Positions 28,040-38,091 of a stretch of 64,000 bases of DNA are shown here, one piece after another (position 1 is the first letter of the stretch; each line of letters starts with the position of its first letter). Where the stretch lies: assembly GCF_022429645.1 (NCBI RefSeq), contig NZ_CP092480.1:1329501-1393500 (forward strand), in the 5' to 3' direction. Source of the DNA: Lutibacter sp. A80 (GTDB lineage Bacteria > Bacteroidota > Bacteroidia > Flavobacteriales > Flavobacteriaceae). The position numbers and the translations under genes were made by a program. The notes below the pieces were generated by a model that made no database searches, was not told where the DNA came from, and saw only the letters and a program-made list of their open reading frames with translations.

Positions 28040-30229
28040 TTATTTTAATTTAATTGAAACCTCTATAGGTTTTGATGAACCCAGATCAATACTTCTTTTG
28101 CTAGGTAAGGCATTTGAAATTATTAGTTTGTAGTCACCCTTCATCCACGTTTTTTTACCCTCTAAATTGGTTTGTAAAAAATCTTTTTCTGAAAAAGTAA
28201 ATTTGATGGTTTTACTTTTTTGAGCTTTTAAAAAGATCCTTTTAAATGCTTTTAAATTGTATATTGGTAAATAATCTTCGTTATTTTCTGCAACCAAGTA
28301 TACTTGTACAACTTCATCAAAATTGGTTGTACTTTCGTTGGTGATATCTATAGAAATATTTAATGATTCCCCTTTTTTTAATTTTTCAGAACTAATTGTA
28401 GCGTTGCTAAATTTTGAAGTAGCGTATGATAGACCAAACCCAAAAGGATATAAGGGTTCTTGAGTCATATATTTATATGTTCTACCTTTCATGCTATAGT
28501 CTGTAAAAGCGGGTAATTGGTCTACGTTTTTAGGAAAAGTAATTGGTAAATGTCCGGAAGGTGCTACATCTCCAAAAATTATATCGGCAACGGCGTTGCC
28601 ACCTTGTTCTCCAGGATACCACATTAATACAATAGCATCAACTAATAGTTCAATTTCTTCTAGTGAAACGGGACTTCCTGTGCCCAGTACTAAAATTAGT
28701 GGACCTTTTTTATTTTTACTAATTTCTTTGATATAATCAATTTGACTTTGAGGTAACTTTAAATCTTTTCTATCTCCTTTATTTTCAGAAGCAATTGCAT
28801 CTACTTCTTCACCTTCAATTTCATTTGAAATGCCTGCAACTAAAATAGTAGCCTCAACCTGTCCTGAAACTTTTGGAGCCCAATTTAAGGGGTTTAAATT
28901 TTTTGTAAAAGGCAAAACACCTTGGCGATAATTTAGTGATGTTCCTAATGAAACTTTGTCAGTAACACCTTCTAAGACTGTAACTAAATTTGAAGACATT
29001 CCGTAATAATTTGCCATTAGAATATTACTGGAAGCAGAAAAAGGACCTGTTACATACAATGATTTTATATTTTTATCGAGTGGCAAAACATTGTTTTTAT
29101 TTTTCAGTAAAACAATAGATTGTTGCGCTACTTTACGTGCTAGATGTTTATGGGCTTCTGAATTTATTACTTCACTAGTTACATTGTTAAAAGGATTGCT
29201 TTCTTCTTTGTCAAAAAAACCTAATTTAAAACGAATTAAGTATAATTGTTGTAAACGTTCATTTAATAATTCTTCAGTAATTAAACCTTGTTCAATTGAA
29301 TTTATTAAATTATTATATACCCATCCACAATTTAAGTTTACGCCAGATTGCATAGCTAGAGCAGCGGCTTCTTCAATTGTTTTTGCTTTTTTATGTCCAT
29401 TTAAAATATCGCCCAAAGCACCACAATCTGAAACGATATAGCCATTAAAACCCCATTGTTTTTTTAAAATATCATCTAATAATAATACACTACTACTAGA
29501 AGGTTCACCATAAACAGCATTATAGGCACTCATTACCCCTTGTACATTTGCCTTTGTGACCAAGGCTTCAAATGCAGGAAGATATGTTTCGTATAGATCT
29601 AATTTTGAAGGGTTTGCGTTAAAATGATGACGTAATTCCTCTGGACCTGAGTGAACTGCGAAATGTTTAGCACAGGCAGTTGATTTAAAGTATTTAGGAT
29701 CGTTACCTTGTAAACCATTTACAAAAGCCACACCAATATTTGAAGTTAAAAAAGGGTCTTCTCCGTAGGTTTCTTGTCCGCGTCCCCATCGTGGGTCTCT
29801 AAAAATATTTACATTTGGAGACCAATAAGTTAAACCAGCATATAATCCTTTATTCCCCATTGCTTGTGAAATTTTAAATTTAGCTCTTCCTTCATCGGCA
29901 ATTGCAGATGCCATTTCTTGAATTAATGAGGGGTTAAAAGTAGCTCCCATAGCTATTCCTTGAGGAAAAATAGTTGCTTTTCCATTTCGAGCAACTCCGT
30001 GCAAAGCTTCATTCCACCAATTATATTCAGGCACTCCTAGTCTTGGAATTGAAGGGGCTTCGTTTAAGAATTGCAGACATTTTTCTTCTAAAGTCATTGC
30101 ATTTACTAACAAAGCTGCTCGTTCTTCAAAAGAAATCGATTCATCATACCATTTAAAACAATTTTGACTAAACGATTTAGAAAGAGAACTAAAAATAATT
30201 AAGATTATAATGACAGTATTCTTATTCAT
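28040..30229 (-). CDS. GH3 exo-beta-glycosidase, secreted
   Basis: 729 residues with a signal peptide (ending SKSFSQ). Domain 1 TIM barrel: the nucleophile is in [13 protein letters not shown] (about 264), with [11 protein letters not shown] and [11 protein letters not shown]. The second domain has [13 protein letters not shown] and [14 protein letters not shown], the usual acid/base glutamate region. A C-terminal FnIII-like domain follows. The closest functional group by motif is beta-glucosidase/beta-xylosidase. GH3 is not a standard agarolytic activity, so it may remove a beta-xylosyl, beta-glucosyl or other decoration, or have an unusual specificity. It starts 17 bp after the sulfatase stop and ends 9 bp before the cycloisomerase start. 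Confidence 0.92.
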   Translation of the reverse strand: MNKNTVIIILIIFSSLSKSFSQNCFKWYDESISFEERAALLVNAMTLEEKCLQFLNEAPSIPRLGVPEYNWWNEALHGVARNGKATIFPQGIAMGATFNPSLIQEMASAIADEGRAKFKISQAMGNKGLYAGLTYWSPNVNIFRDPRWGRGQETYGEDPFLTSNIGVAFVNGLQGNDPKYFKSTACAKHFAVHSGPEELRHHFNANPSKLDLYETYLPAFEALVTKANVQGVMSAYNAVYGEPSSSSVLLLDDILKKQWGFNGYIVSDCGALGDILNGHKKAKTIEEAAALAMQSGVNLNCGWVYNNLINSIEQGLITEELLNERLQQLYLIRFKLGFFDKEESNPFNNVTSEVINSEAHKHLARKVAQQSIVLLKNKNNVLPLDKNIKSLYVTGPFSASSNILMANYYGMSSNLVTVLEGVTDKVSLGTSLNYRQGVLPFTKNLNPLNWAPKVSGQVEATILVAGISNEIEGEEVDAIASENKGDRKDLKLPQSQIDYIKEISKNKKGPLILVLGTGSPVSLEEIELLVDAIVLMWYPGEQGGNAVADIIFGDVAPSGHLPITFPKNVDQLPAFTDYSMKGRTYKYMTQEPLYPFGFGLSYATSKFSNATISSEKLKKGESLNISIDITNESTTNFDEVVQVYLVAENNEDYLPIYNLKAFKRIFLKAQKSKTIKFTFSEKDFLQTNLEGKKTWMKGDYKLIISNALPSKRSIDLGSSKPIEVSIKLK

Positions 30230-30246
30230 AAAAAAGTGTTAATTGA

Positions 30247-31809
30247 TTATTTTAACTCTAACTCTTGGATCTCAATATTTTCATTACCTCGAATTTTTAA
30301 ATATTCTTTTTTTAATTCTGCTAATTTTTCAGGATTTTTTGATGCGAGATTAGTTGTTTGACCTATATCTGTTTTTAGGTTATACAATTGGTATTCTTTG
30401 GAATTCCCAAGCTCAATATTTACATCTTCATTTAAAGATACGCCATCATAAGGAGGTATCATTATCCAGTCACCGCTTCTTAAAGCTGTTTTGGTATTTG
30501 CTTCAACTATTAAGCTTTCTCTACCTATGTTGCTTTTTCCAGTAAAAGTGTTTAATAGATTTTGACTATCGGAAGGTTGAATTTTAGTGTTAGTTAATTC
30601 GGCAATTGAGGCAACTAAATCCATTTGACATACCAGTGCATTACTTATTCCTGGTTGAATTTTTCCTTTCCAGTAGGTTATAAAAGGAATTCTAGTTCCC
30701 GCATCAAATAAACTGTATTTCCCACCCCTTAAACCTCCTGTAGGTTGGTGATTCCCTAGTTTTTCAACGGCATCATCAAAATAGCCATCATTTAATACTG
30801 GGCCATTATCACTTGAAAAGATAACAAGGGAATTTTCAAGAAGTCCTTCTTTTTCAAGAGTTTTCATAAACTCCCCAATGGTCCAATCAGCTTCAATAAT
30901 AACATCACCTCTTGGTCCCATCCCCGACGCACCTACAAAACGTGGATTTGGAGTTCTTGGCACATGAGGTTGTTGTAAAGCATAATATAGGAAGAATGGT
31001 TTTTCTTTGTGCTTTGATATGTAATTTTTTGCCTTTTCTAAAAATTGGTCAGACATGTCTTCATCTGTCCATTTTGCTTTTTCACCACCTTTCATGAAAC
31101 CTATTCTAGGGATTCCATTAACAATACTATTATTGTGTCCGTGATGCCATTTCATGGTTAATAATTCAGGATTATTAATTCCAGTTGGTTGACCTTTAAA
31201 ATTGGTATTATAATTAATTTCAATAGGGTCATTTTTATCCAAGCCAACTACATCTCCATTTTCAATATAAACAGTAGGAACACGATCTTGAGTAGCAGCC
31301 ATTATATATGAATAGTCAAAACCAACTTCATTCGGTCCAGGACTAACTCTTTCATTCCAATTTAGGTTCCCTAAACCTAGGCCAAGATGCCATTTTCCAA
31401 CAATTGCAGTTTGATACCCTGCTGTTTTTAATATTTTAGGTAGTGTTTGTTCTTCGAGACTTATTATTAAAGGAGCTGATCCAGGAAGGATTTTAGCATC
31501 TTTATTTTTCCAAGGATAAGAGCCTGTTATTAAAGCGTATCTACTTGGTGTGCAAGTAGCTGATGATGCATAGGCATTTGTAAATAGAAGGCCTTCGTTC
31601 GCTAAATTATCGATATTTGGTGTGCTTATTTCAGTGGCTCCGTAGCAACTCAAATCACCATATCCTAAGTCATCAAGATAAATAATTATAATGTTGGGTT
31701 TTTCGGAATTTATTGAAATATCTTGCTTCTTTTCTTTATTGGAATTATTACAAGAAATAGAAAGAAGAAATACAACTAGAATATAAATAGAGCCACTGAA
31801 TTTTTTCAT
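30247..31809 (-). CDS. S1-family sulfatase lipoprotein
   Basis: 520 residues. Lipobox VVFLLSISC (Cys20) places it in the periplasm or on the outer membrane. The formylglycine site is SATCTPSRYALITGSY (Cys86, the CxPSR type, requiring an anaerobic- or FGE-type maturase encoded elsewhere). Metal-binding residues are seen in IIYLDDLGYGDL and FSSDNGPV, with GKWHLG as the usual substrate-site motif. It probably strips ester sulfate from a galactan oligosaccharide, such as L-galactose-6-sulfate of porphyran or a D-galactose sulfate of agar. Its presence separates this operon from one for plain agarose. It lies between the aldehyde dehydrogenase and GH3 genes. Confidence 0.92.
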   Translation of the reverse strand: MKKFSGSIYILVVFLLSISCNNSNKEKKQDISINSEKPNIIIIYLDDLGYGDLSCYGATEISTPNIDNLANEGLLFTNAYASSATCTPSRYALITGSYPWKNKDAKILPGSAPLIISLEEQTLPKILKTAGYQTAIVGKWHLGLGLGNLNWNERVSPGPNEVGFDYSYIMAATQDRVPTVYIENGDVVGLDKNDPIEINYNTNFKGQPTGINNPELLTMKWHHGHNNSIVNGIPRIGFMKGGEKAKWTDEDMSDQFLEKAKNYISKHKEKPFFLYYALQQPHVPRTPNPRFVGASGMGPRGDVIIEADWTIGEFMKTLEKEGLLENSLVIFSSDNGPVLNDGYFDDAVEKLGNHQPTGGLRGGKYSLFDAGTRIPFITYWKGKIQPGISNALVCQMDLVASIAELTNTKIQPSDSQNLLNTFTGKSNIGRESLIVEANTKTALRSGDWIMIPPYDGVSLNEDVNIELGNSKEYQLYNLKTDIGQTTNLASKNPEKLAELKKEYLKIRGNENIEIQELELK

Positions 31810-31836
31810 TTTTTTAAAGTTTTAAATTATGATATA

Positions 31837-33291
31837 TTATGCTTTATGTTTGATATAGAATGTTTTCTTTTCCATATATTGTTCAAAACCATATTTTCCG
31901 TCTTCTCCTCCAGATCCAGATAGTTTGTAACCATTATGGAAACCTTGATGTTGTTCTCCATGACCTCTGTTTACATAGATTTCACCGTATTCTAATTCGT
32001 CATTACATTTCATAATTGTGTTCATATTGTTGGTAAAAACCATTGCTGCTAAGCCATATTCACAATCGTTTGCATATTCAATTACTTCTTCAAAAGTTTT
32101 GAATTTTAATACAGGTAAAATTGGTCCGAAAGATTCTTCGTGAACGATTGTCATATCCTGAGTTACATTTGTAAGAACTGTTGGTTCAAACCAATATCCT
32201 TTTTCAAATTCAGCTCCAGTAGGTCTTTTACCTCCTGTTGCTATAGTGGCACCTTCTTCAATACTTACTTTTACTAGGTGTTCCATGTGTTCTAGCTCAT
32301 TTTGATTTACTTTAGGACCCATATCAGTTTCTTCTAGCAAAGGATTTCCAACTTTTAAAGCTTTGGTTTTAGCTATGAATTTTTTCATAAATACATCGTA
32401 AATATCTTCATGTACATACATACGCTCATTGCAAGTACATACCTGTCCGCAATTGTCAAAACGTGAATGTAATGCTGATTCCACAGCAGCATCAATATCT
32501 GCGTCTTCAAATACAATAAAAGGTGCTTTTCCTCCTAATTCTAATTGAACGTGTGTTAGGTTTTGTGCTGCGTTACGTGCAATTTGTTGACCAACAGGAG
32601 TAGATCCTGTCATAGTTACCATTTTACAAATAGGGCTTTCAACTAATGCATTACCCATTGCTCTTCCTGGTCCAGTTAAAATATTAATTACACCTGCAGG
32701 AATTCCAACTTTGTTAGCTAAATTTCCTAATTCTAATGTAGCTAACGGAGTTTCAGATGTTGGTTTAATTATAATAGAATTTCCAGCCACTAGTGCTGGG
32801 CCTAATTTACGACCAGCTAATGCCAATGGGAAATTCCAAGCGGTAATTGCAACAACAACTCCTCTTGGGATTTTTTGAATCCAAATTTGTTCATTAGGAT
32901 TGTCTGAAGGGATGATATCTCCTTCAATTCTTCGAGCACCTTCACAAGCATATTCTATAAATGAAGCTGTTACAGCAACTTCTCCTTTTGCTACTTTTAA
33001 TAATTTTCCTTGTTCTTTAACTAATAATTCAGCTAAATAATCTGAATTCGCTTTTATTTCTTGGGCTAATTTATACAATAACTCAGCTCTTGAACGAGCA
33101 GGTAACTTTTTCCATTCTTTTTGAGCTTTATCAGCTAGTTGCAAAGTTTCAAGAGCTTCTTCTGCAGTTCCATTTTGTACACGAGCAACTACTTCTTCTG
33201 TTGATGGACTAATAATGTCAATAGTTTGACCAGAAGTAGATGTTCTCCATTTTCCATTTATAAATAACTGGTATTCTTTTATTTGAGACAT
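31837..33291 (-). CDS. NAD(P)-dependent 3,6-anhydro-L-galactose dehydrogenase (ALDH family)
   Basis: 484 residues, full-length. Catalytic Glu in QLELGGKAPF (about 250), catalytic Cys in NCGQVCTCNERM (about 284), cofactor loop in MTGSTPVGQQIA and the C-terminal ESFGPILPV. The family includes lactaldehyde/succinate-semialdehyde-type enzymes and the known L-AHG dehydrogenase. In an operon with the cycloisomerase it should oxidise 3,6-anhydro-L-galactose to the acid in the cytoplasm. The homologous DauA works on D-AHG, and only substrate tests would separate them. It starts 358 bp after the SDR stop, an unusually wide gap for this operon. Confidence 0.87.
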   Translation of the reverse strand: MSQIKEYQLFINGKWRTSTSGQTIDIISPSTEEVVARVQNGTAEEALETLQLADKAQKEWKKLPARSRAELLYKLAQEIKANSDYLAELLVKEQGKLLKVAKGEVAVTASFIEYACEGARRIEGDIIPSDNPNEQIWIQKIPRGVVVAITAWNFPLALAGRKLGPALVAGNSIIIKPTSETPLATLELGNLANKVGIPAGVINILTGPGRAMGNALVESPICKMVTMTGSTPVGQQIARNAAQNLTHVQLELGGKAPFIVFEDADIDAAVESALHSRFDNCGQVCTCNERMYVHEDIYDVFMKKFIAKTKALKVGNPLLEETDMGPKVNQNELEHMEHLVKVSIEEGATIATGGKRPTGAEFEKGYWFEPTVLTNVTQDMTIVHEESFGPILPVLKFKTFEEVIEYANDCEYGLAAMVFTNNMNTIMKCNDELEYGEIYVNRGHGEQHQGFHNGYKLSGSGGEDGKYGFEQYMEKKTFYIKHKA

Positions 33292-33649
33292 AATAATTTG
33301 GTTTAATTTTTTATTTTCGGGTTTCTGTAATTAGCCATTCTAACGGCTGCTTTTCCTTCGAATTCTCTCTTTTCAATACAATGTTTTATGGGGTCTTTTT
33401 AAATTTTATATCTTTAAATAAGACAATAAATCAACACTACTTAATTCTGAAATATTTTTTGTATTTCCACTAGCAGCATTTACAAAGATTGGTTATAAAT
33501 CCAATGTGTTAATTTGATTGATGTAAATTTTATTTTCTTCTAATTTACTTGATCAATACATTAAAGTGGCACTTGGATATATTTAGAACACATATAGGTA
33601 TAAAAATACTGTCTTTATTTATTAAGTATTTTGATTGAAAAAACTAATG
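33292..33649 (-). other. 358-bp gap with short coding-like remnants
   Basis: This is by far the widest space inside the 14-gene run. On the minus strand, two short open pieces look protein-like: FVNAASGNTKNISELS followed by SVDLLSYLKI and a stop (about 33415-33490), and KREFEGKAAVRMANYR with NPKIKN and a stop (about 33305-33395). They might be scraps of a lost gene or chance. I cannot name a family. The gap could also hold an internal promoter. Confidence 0.3.
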
Positions 33650-34420
33650 TTATCTCCCCATCCATCCACCGTCAACCAATACAATTGATCCGTGCATGTA
33701 AGCTGCAGCTTCAGATGCTAAAAATACTGTTGGTCCAGCAAAATCGACTGCATCACCCCAGCGACCTGCAGGAATACGTGATAGAATTGATTCAGATCTA
33801 ACCGGGTCGTTTCTTAAGGCTTCTGTATTGTCTGTTGAGATATATCCTGGAGCAATAGCGTTTACATTTACCCCTTTTCCTGCCCATTCGTTAGCAAAAG
33901 CCATTGTCATTTGACCTATTGCTCCTTTACTAGCAGCATAACCAGGTACTGTTATTCCACCTTGGAAGGTTAATAAAGATGCTGTGAAAATTACTTTTCC
34001 AGAACCTCTTGCGATCATATCTCTTCCAAACTCTCGAGTTAAAATAAACTGTGCATTTTGATTTACTTCAATTACTTTATCCCACATTTCATCTGGATGT
34101 TCTGCTGCGGGTGTTCTTAAAATGGTACCAGCATTGTTTACTAAAATATCTACTTGCGGGTGGTCTTTTTTTACTTCAGCAATAAATTTGTACAATGCTT
34201 TTCTATCTGAAAAATCACATTGATAAGCGCTAAAGTTTTTACCTACTGCTTTTATGGCTTTTTCAACAGCACTTCCTTCTTTTTCTAAAGATGCAGAAAC
34301 TCCGATAATATTTGCTCCGGCTTCAGCTAAACCTATTGCCATAGCTTTTCCAATTCCTCTTTTACAACCTGTTACTAAGGCTGTTTTTCCTTCTAAACTA
34401 AATTTATCTAAAATACTCAT
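33650..34420 (-). CDS. kduD: KduD-type short-chain dehydrogenase (2,5-diketo-3-deoxygluconate 5-reductase)
   Basis: 256-residue classical SDR. TGCKRGIGKAMAIGLAEAGA is the dinucleotide site, NNAG the core, FTASLL carries the catalytic Ser, and YAASK the Tyr/Lys pair. The C-terminus LASEAAAYMHGSIVLVDGGW is typical of KduD. In the established L-AHG pathway 2-keto-3-deoxy-L-galactonate is oxidised at C5 and then reduced to 2-keto-3-deoxy-D-gluconate; this enzyme is the probable reductase and the adjacent alcohol dehydrogenase the probable oxidase. The pair is the main evidence for an L-configured anhydrosugar. The ADH gene ends 73 bp upstream of this start. Confidence 0.87.
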   Translation of the reverse strand: MSILDKFSLEGKTALVTGCKRGIGKAMAIGLAEAGANIIGVSASLEKEGSAVEKAIKAVGKNFSAYQCDFSDRKALYKFIAEVKKDHPQVDILVNNAGTILRTPAAEHPDEMWDKVIEVNQNAQFILTREFGRDMIARGSGKVIFTASLLTFQGGITVPGYAASKGAIGQMTMAFANEWAGKGVNVNAIAPGYISTDNTEALRNDPVRSESILSRIPAGRWGDAVDFAGPTVFLASEAAAYMHGSIVLVDGGWMGR

Positions 34421-34493
34421 TGTTTTATTTTTTTAATAAAGTGGTTCCTTGATTAGGTAAGGAGTAATACTTTTAATTGTTATTTGTTAAATT

Positions 34494-35510
34494 TTAAAGG
34501 CTACAATCCATTAGTACTTTCATTCCATCAGGTTTTTTATCAATGTTTTCAAAAACTTGTTGAATATTAGATAATGGTTGAACATCTGTAATCATTTGTT
34601 CAAATGGTAATTCGTTTGCTGTAATTAATTGGATTGATTTTTCATAATCTTGTTTTTCATAAACACGCGCACCAATAAGGCTCAATTCTTTCCAGAAAAA
34701 CTTAAAAAGATCTACTGGTTTTTTCTCTCCATGAATAGCTACCATTAATATTCTTCCACGAATACCAGCAACTTCACACATTACATCTAGCGTAGGTTGT
34801 ACACCAGCAACTTCAAATACTACATCGGCTCTACGGTTTTCTGTTTTGCTTTTTACATATTCTACTAAATCAATATCCATTGGATTTACAGCGTCAAAAC
34901 CTAATTCTTTTGCTTTTGCAACACGTTTAGGATTTACTTCTGAAACAATTACTTGTGCACCTACTTCTTTTGCAACCATAGCGACTAATAATCCGATTGG
35001 ACCACCTCCTAATACTACTGCAGTTTCTCCTTTTACAAGTCCACTTCTACGTACATCATGGGTTGCTACAGATAAAGGTTCTATTAGTGCTGCTAATTTT
35101 AAATCTGTTACAGCCTTTAATTTGTGTAGAATAAATTCAGGAACATTCCAATATTGTTGCATAGCGCCTTCACTATCAATACCAACAAATTTTAAGTCTT
35201 CACAGATATGATTAAATCCTTTATCTGAAGGTTTTACCAAACGATCATCTAATGGACGAACTACAACTTTATCTCCGACCTTATATTCAGAAACTCCTTC
35301 GCCAATAGCGTCGATAATCCCTGACATTTCATGTCCAATTGTTTCTGGCATTTTTACACGTTTGTCCATCATACCATGGTAAATATGAACATCAGTTCCA
35401 CAAACACCCACATAAGCCACTTTAATTCTAACTTCTCCTTTTTTTGGTGCTTCAATATCCTTTTTTATTACAGTGAAGGTTTTATTACCTTCATATTGTG
35501 TTGTTATCAT
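34494..35510 (-). CDS. Medium-chain alcohol dehydrogenase (probable 2-keto-3-deoxy-L-galactonate 5-dehydrogenase)
   Basis: 338 residues of the zinc-type MDR superfamily. Catalytic Zn ligands are in GVCGTDVHIYHG (Cys) and TIGHEMSG (His/Glu). The Rossmann motif is VLGGGPIGLLVAM. The segment normally holding four structural-zinc cysteines (CxxCxxCxxxxxxxC) is RPLDDRLVKPSDKGFNHI then CEDLKF, with a single Cys, so the structural zinc is missing. The pathway role is inferred from the neighbouring KduD gene: oxidation at C5 to give 2,5-diketo-3-deoxygluconate. L-galactonate/L-threonate-type dehydrogenases are alternatives. It begins 17 bp after the GH2 stop. Confidence 0.82.
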   Translation of the reverse strand: MITTQYEGNKTFTVIKKDIEAPKKGEVRIKVAYVGVCGTDVHIYHGMMDKRVKMPETIGHEMSGIIDAIGEGVSEYKVGDKVVVRPLDDRLVKPSDKGFNHICEDLKFVGIDSEGAMQQYWNVPEFILHKLKAVTDLKLAALIEPLSVATHDVRRSGLVKGETAVVLGGGPIGLLVAMVAKEVGAQVIVSEVNPKRVAKAKELGFDAVNPMDIDLVEYVKSKTENRRADVVFEVAGVQPTLDVMCEVAGIRGRILMVAIHGEKKPVDLFKFFWKELSLIGARVYEKQDYEKSIQLITANELPFEQMITDVQPLSNIQQVFENIDKKPDGMKVLMDCSL

Positions 35511-35526
35511 TATTTATATGTTTAAT

Positions 35527-38091
35527 TTATTTTATACTAATTTCAATATCAGAAGTTTCGAACCCATCAACTTTTGCACTTACAATTACTTTTTCAGCTT
35601 TATCCAATGCCTGAATAATTAATAAAGTTCTTCCATTATGAGTGGTATTTTTATTTGTTTGAAATTTTTGAACACTCTTTATCCAACCATTATCTACACC
35701 TAATAACTTAGCATTTCCTTTTATTTCAAAAGTAATTTCTTTGTCATCGGTAAAAACTGGATTCCCTTTTTCATCAACTAGCTGAGCTACAATATGAGCT
35801 ACATCGTAGTTATTAGCATTTATTGTTTTTTCTTCTGAAGTAAGTTTAATCCCGGTTGCAGTTTTTGCTGTGATAATTTTACTTTCAATTGCTACTCCAT
35901 CTTTTTTTCCTTTTGCAACTAGGGTACCTTCAATAAAAGGAACTCCCCATTTGTAGATATGATCTTCAAAATCAACTAATTTTTTTAAACCTAATGATTG
36001 GTTGTTTAAAAACAATTCGATTTCTTCACAATTTGAATAAATTTCAATTGAAATCATTTCACCATTATTATAATTCCAATGGTTATTAACATCTTGCCAT
36101 TGCCAAAGTGCATGTTCCCATTTTTTAGGATCTTTAGCTACAATATTTCCATTTGCATCTATTTTATTGAGTGATTTTTCAATGTTTTGTGTTGTAATTT
36201 TTAGAGTTGGTTCTTTACTCCATAATGATTTCATCATATAATAAGAGCCTCGAGGGAATCCAGCAGTATTTAACAAGCCTGATGGTTGTACACGCACCGG
36301 CCAAGGATCTCTAATTTCACCCATATAATCAATTCCAGTCCATAAAAATGTACCCGATATAAATGGACGTTCTTCAATAGCTTTCCATTCATGATATTGC
36401 GGTAAATTTTCAGTACCCATAATTACTTTATCCGGATAATTTTTATGGCCATAATCATATAAAACTCTTCTATAGCTATAACCTACAATATCAAGAGCGT
36501 CACTATAACCCGACAAATGACTAGAGGAGGGTAAAATGCAATTTGCAACTACTGGTCGTGTTTTATCTAACTCTTTTGTCCATTTAGCTAATTTTTTAGC
36601 AGTACGTTCTATACTGTATTTACCTTCTGGATAAGTATCCAATATTTCTTTAATTTTTTCTTTTGAATGTGGTGGTTCAGACCAAAAATAATTCCCATTC
36701 CAATCCATATTATCAAAAAAACCAGTTGCAGCAGCATTTTTTGGATACGTCCATTCGATTTCATTTCCAATACTCCATTGTATTATTGAAGGATGATTTC
36801 TATGGCTTAACATGATATTTTTCAAATCTTTTTCGGCCCAATTTTGAAAATATTCAGTATAACCTCTTGTTATATAATCTGTACTTTTACTTTCTTTTTG
36901 ATTAAATCTTTTATCTTTTGGATAATCCCACTCATCAAAAAATTCATCTTGCACTAAAAATCCCATTTCATCACATAGGTCTAAAAATTCTGATGAAGCT
37001 GGATTATGTGATACTCTAATTGCATTTGTTCCACCATCTTTTAACGTTTGAAGTCTACGCTTCCAAACTCCTTTTGGCACAGCAGCACCAACTAAACCAG
37101 CATCGTGATGCAAACAAACTCCCTTTATTTTCATGTTCTCTCCGTTTAAGAAAAAACCTTCGTTGGCGTCAAACAAAATACTTCTTATACCAAATTTTGT
37201 AATGTAAGAATCAACTACACTACCTTCCTTTATAATTTCAGTAATTGCTTTATACATACTTGGAGTGTTAATTCCCCAAAGTTTTGGATTTACTACCTCA
37301 ATTTGTTGAATTAAAGTCTCTAAAGAATTTTTATCTAAAGTTATGGTACTTTCAGCAACTCCTACCTCTTTATTATTTTCATCAAATAGTGTTGTTTTAA
37401 TAATTGGATTTTCAATTACATCAAAATCATTTTTAACTTTTATATCAATTTTAACTGTTGCTTTATTTTCTGAAACATTTGGAGTAGTAACAAAAGTTCC
37501 CCAAACAGGAATATGAAGTTTGTTTTGTGTAATTAAATCTACTTTTCTATAAATTCCAGCCCCAGAATACCAACGACTATCTGCATATCGTGTATGATCT
37601 ATTTTAACATCTATAGTATTGTTTTCTCCATCTTTATTTAGATATTCAGAAATATTGTAATAAAAAGGAGAATAACCATATGGGTGAAACCCTAATTTTA
37701 CACCATTTATGTAAACTTCAGAATTGTTGTAAACACCATCAAAATGAATATAAGTAACTTTATTTTCATCAAATCTTTGATTAAATGTTTTTTGGTAATA
37801 TCCATATCCTTTACCTGCTAAGTATCCTGTTGCTTGGGCGTCATATGCTAGTAATGAATCAAATTCACTTTCTACTACCCAATCATGAGGTAAATTTAAT
37901 TTTCTATATTTATTTTTTGGAATGGAGTTTATTTCTTCATTTTCTTGAGATAAATAAAAACCCCAATCTAAATTAAAATCATCACAATTGTTATTCACCT
38001 CATCGATTTGATTATTGCAACTTACTAATAAGAAACCTAGAAAAAATAACAAGGTTAATTCTATTCGGCATTTTAATTTTAACTTATTCAT
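35527..38091 (-). CDS. GH2 beta-galactosidase lipoprotein
   Basis: 854 residues with a lipobox (FLGFLLVSC). Domain order: sugar-binding ([30 protein letters not shown]), Ig-like, TIM barrel, then C-terminal beta domains including a DUF4982-like and an Ig-like domain. The acid/base is in [11 protein letters not shown] (about 444) and the nucleophile in [15 protein letters not shown] (about 558). Its start ATG overlaps the GH86 TGA (ATGA, 38088-38091), so translation is coupled. It should remove non-reducing beta-galactose from odd-numbered agaro-oligosaccharides in the periplasm, feeding GalM. Porphyran loci carry a similar GH2. Confidence 0.92.
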   Translation of the reverse strand: MNKLKLKCRIELTLLFFLGFLLVSCNNQIDEVNNNCDDFNLDWGFYLSQENEEINSIPKNKYRKLNLPHDWVVESEFDSLLAYDAQATGYLAGKGYGYYQKTFNQRFDENKVTYIHFDGVYNNSEVYINGVKLGFHPYGYSPFYYNISEYLNKDGENNTIDVKIDHTRYADSRWYSGAGIYRKVDLITQNKLHIPVWGTFVTTPNVSENKATVKIDIKVKNDFDVIENPIIKTTLFDENNKEVGVAESTITLDKNSLETLIQQIEVVNPKLWGINTPSMYKAITEIIKEGSVVDSYITKFGIRSILFDANEGFFLNGENMKIKGVCLHHDAGLVGAAVPKGVWKRRLQTLKDGGTNAIRVSHNPASSEFLDLCDEMGFLVQDEFFDEWDYPKDKRFNQKESKSTDYITRGYTEYFQNWAEKDLKNIMLSHRNHPSIIQWSIGNEIEWTYPKNAAATGFFDNMDWNGNYFWSEPPHSKEKIKEILDTYPEGKYSIERTAKKLAKWTKELDKTRPVVANCILPSSSHLSGYSDALDIVGYSYRRVLYDYGHKNYPDKVIMGTENLPQYHEWKAIEERPFISGTFLWTGIDYMGEIRDPWPVRVQPSGLLNTAGFPRGSYYMMKSLWSKEPTLKITTQNIEKSLNKIDANGNIVAKDPKKWEHALWQWQDVNNHWNYNNGEMISIEIYSNCEEIELFLNNQSLGLKKLVDFEDHIYKWGVPFIEGTLVAKGKKDGVAIESKIITAKTATGIKLTSEEKTINANNYDVAHIVAQLVDEKGNPVFTDDKEITFEIKGNAKLLGVDNGWIKSVQKFQTNKNTTHNGRTLLIIQALDKAEKVIVSAKVDGFETSDIEISIK

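Noticed and set aside
19147-33291. Reading the catabolic genes as a carrageenan D-AHG (DauA-D) pathway
   Set aside because: GH117 and GH86 are present, GH127/GH129 and kappa/iota-carrageenases are absent, and the ADH/KduD C5-inverting pair is needed only for L-AHG. It remains a minor alternative.
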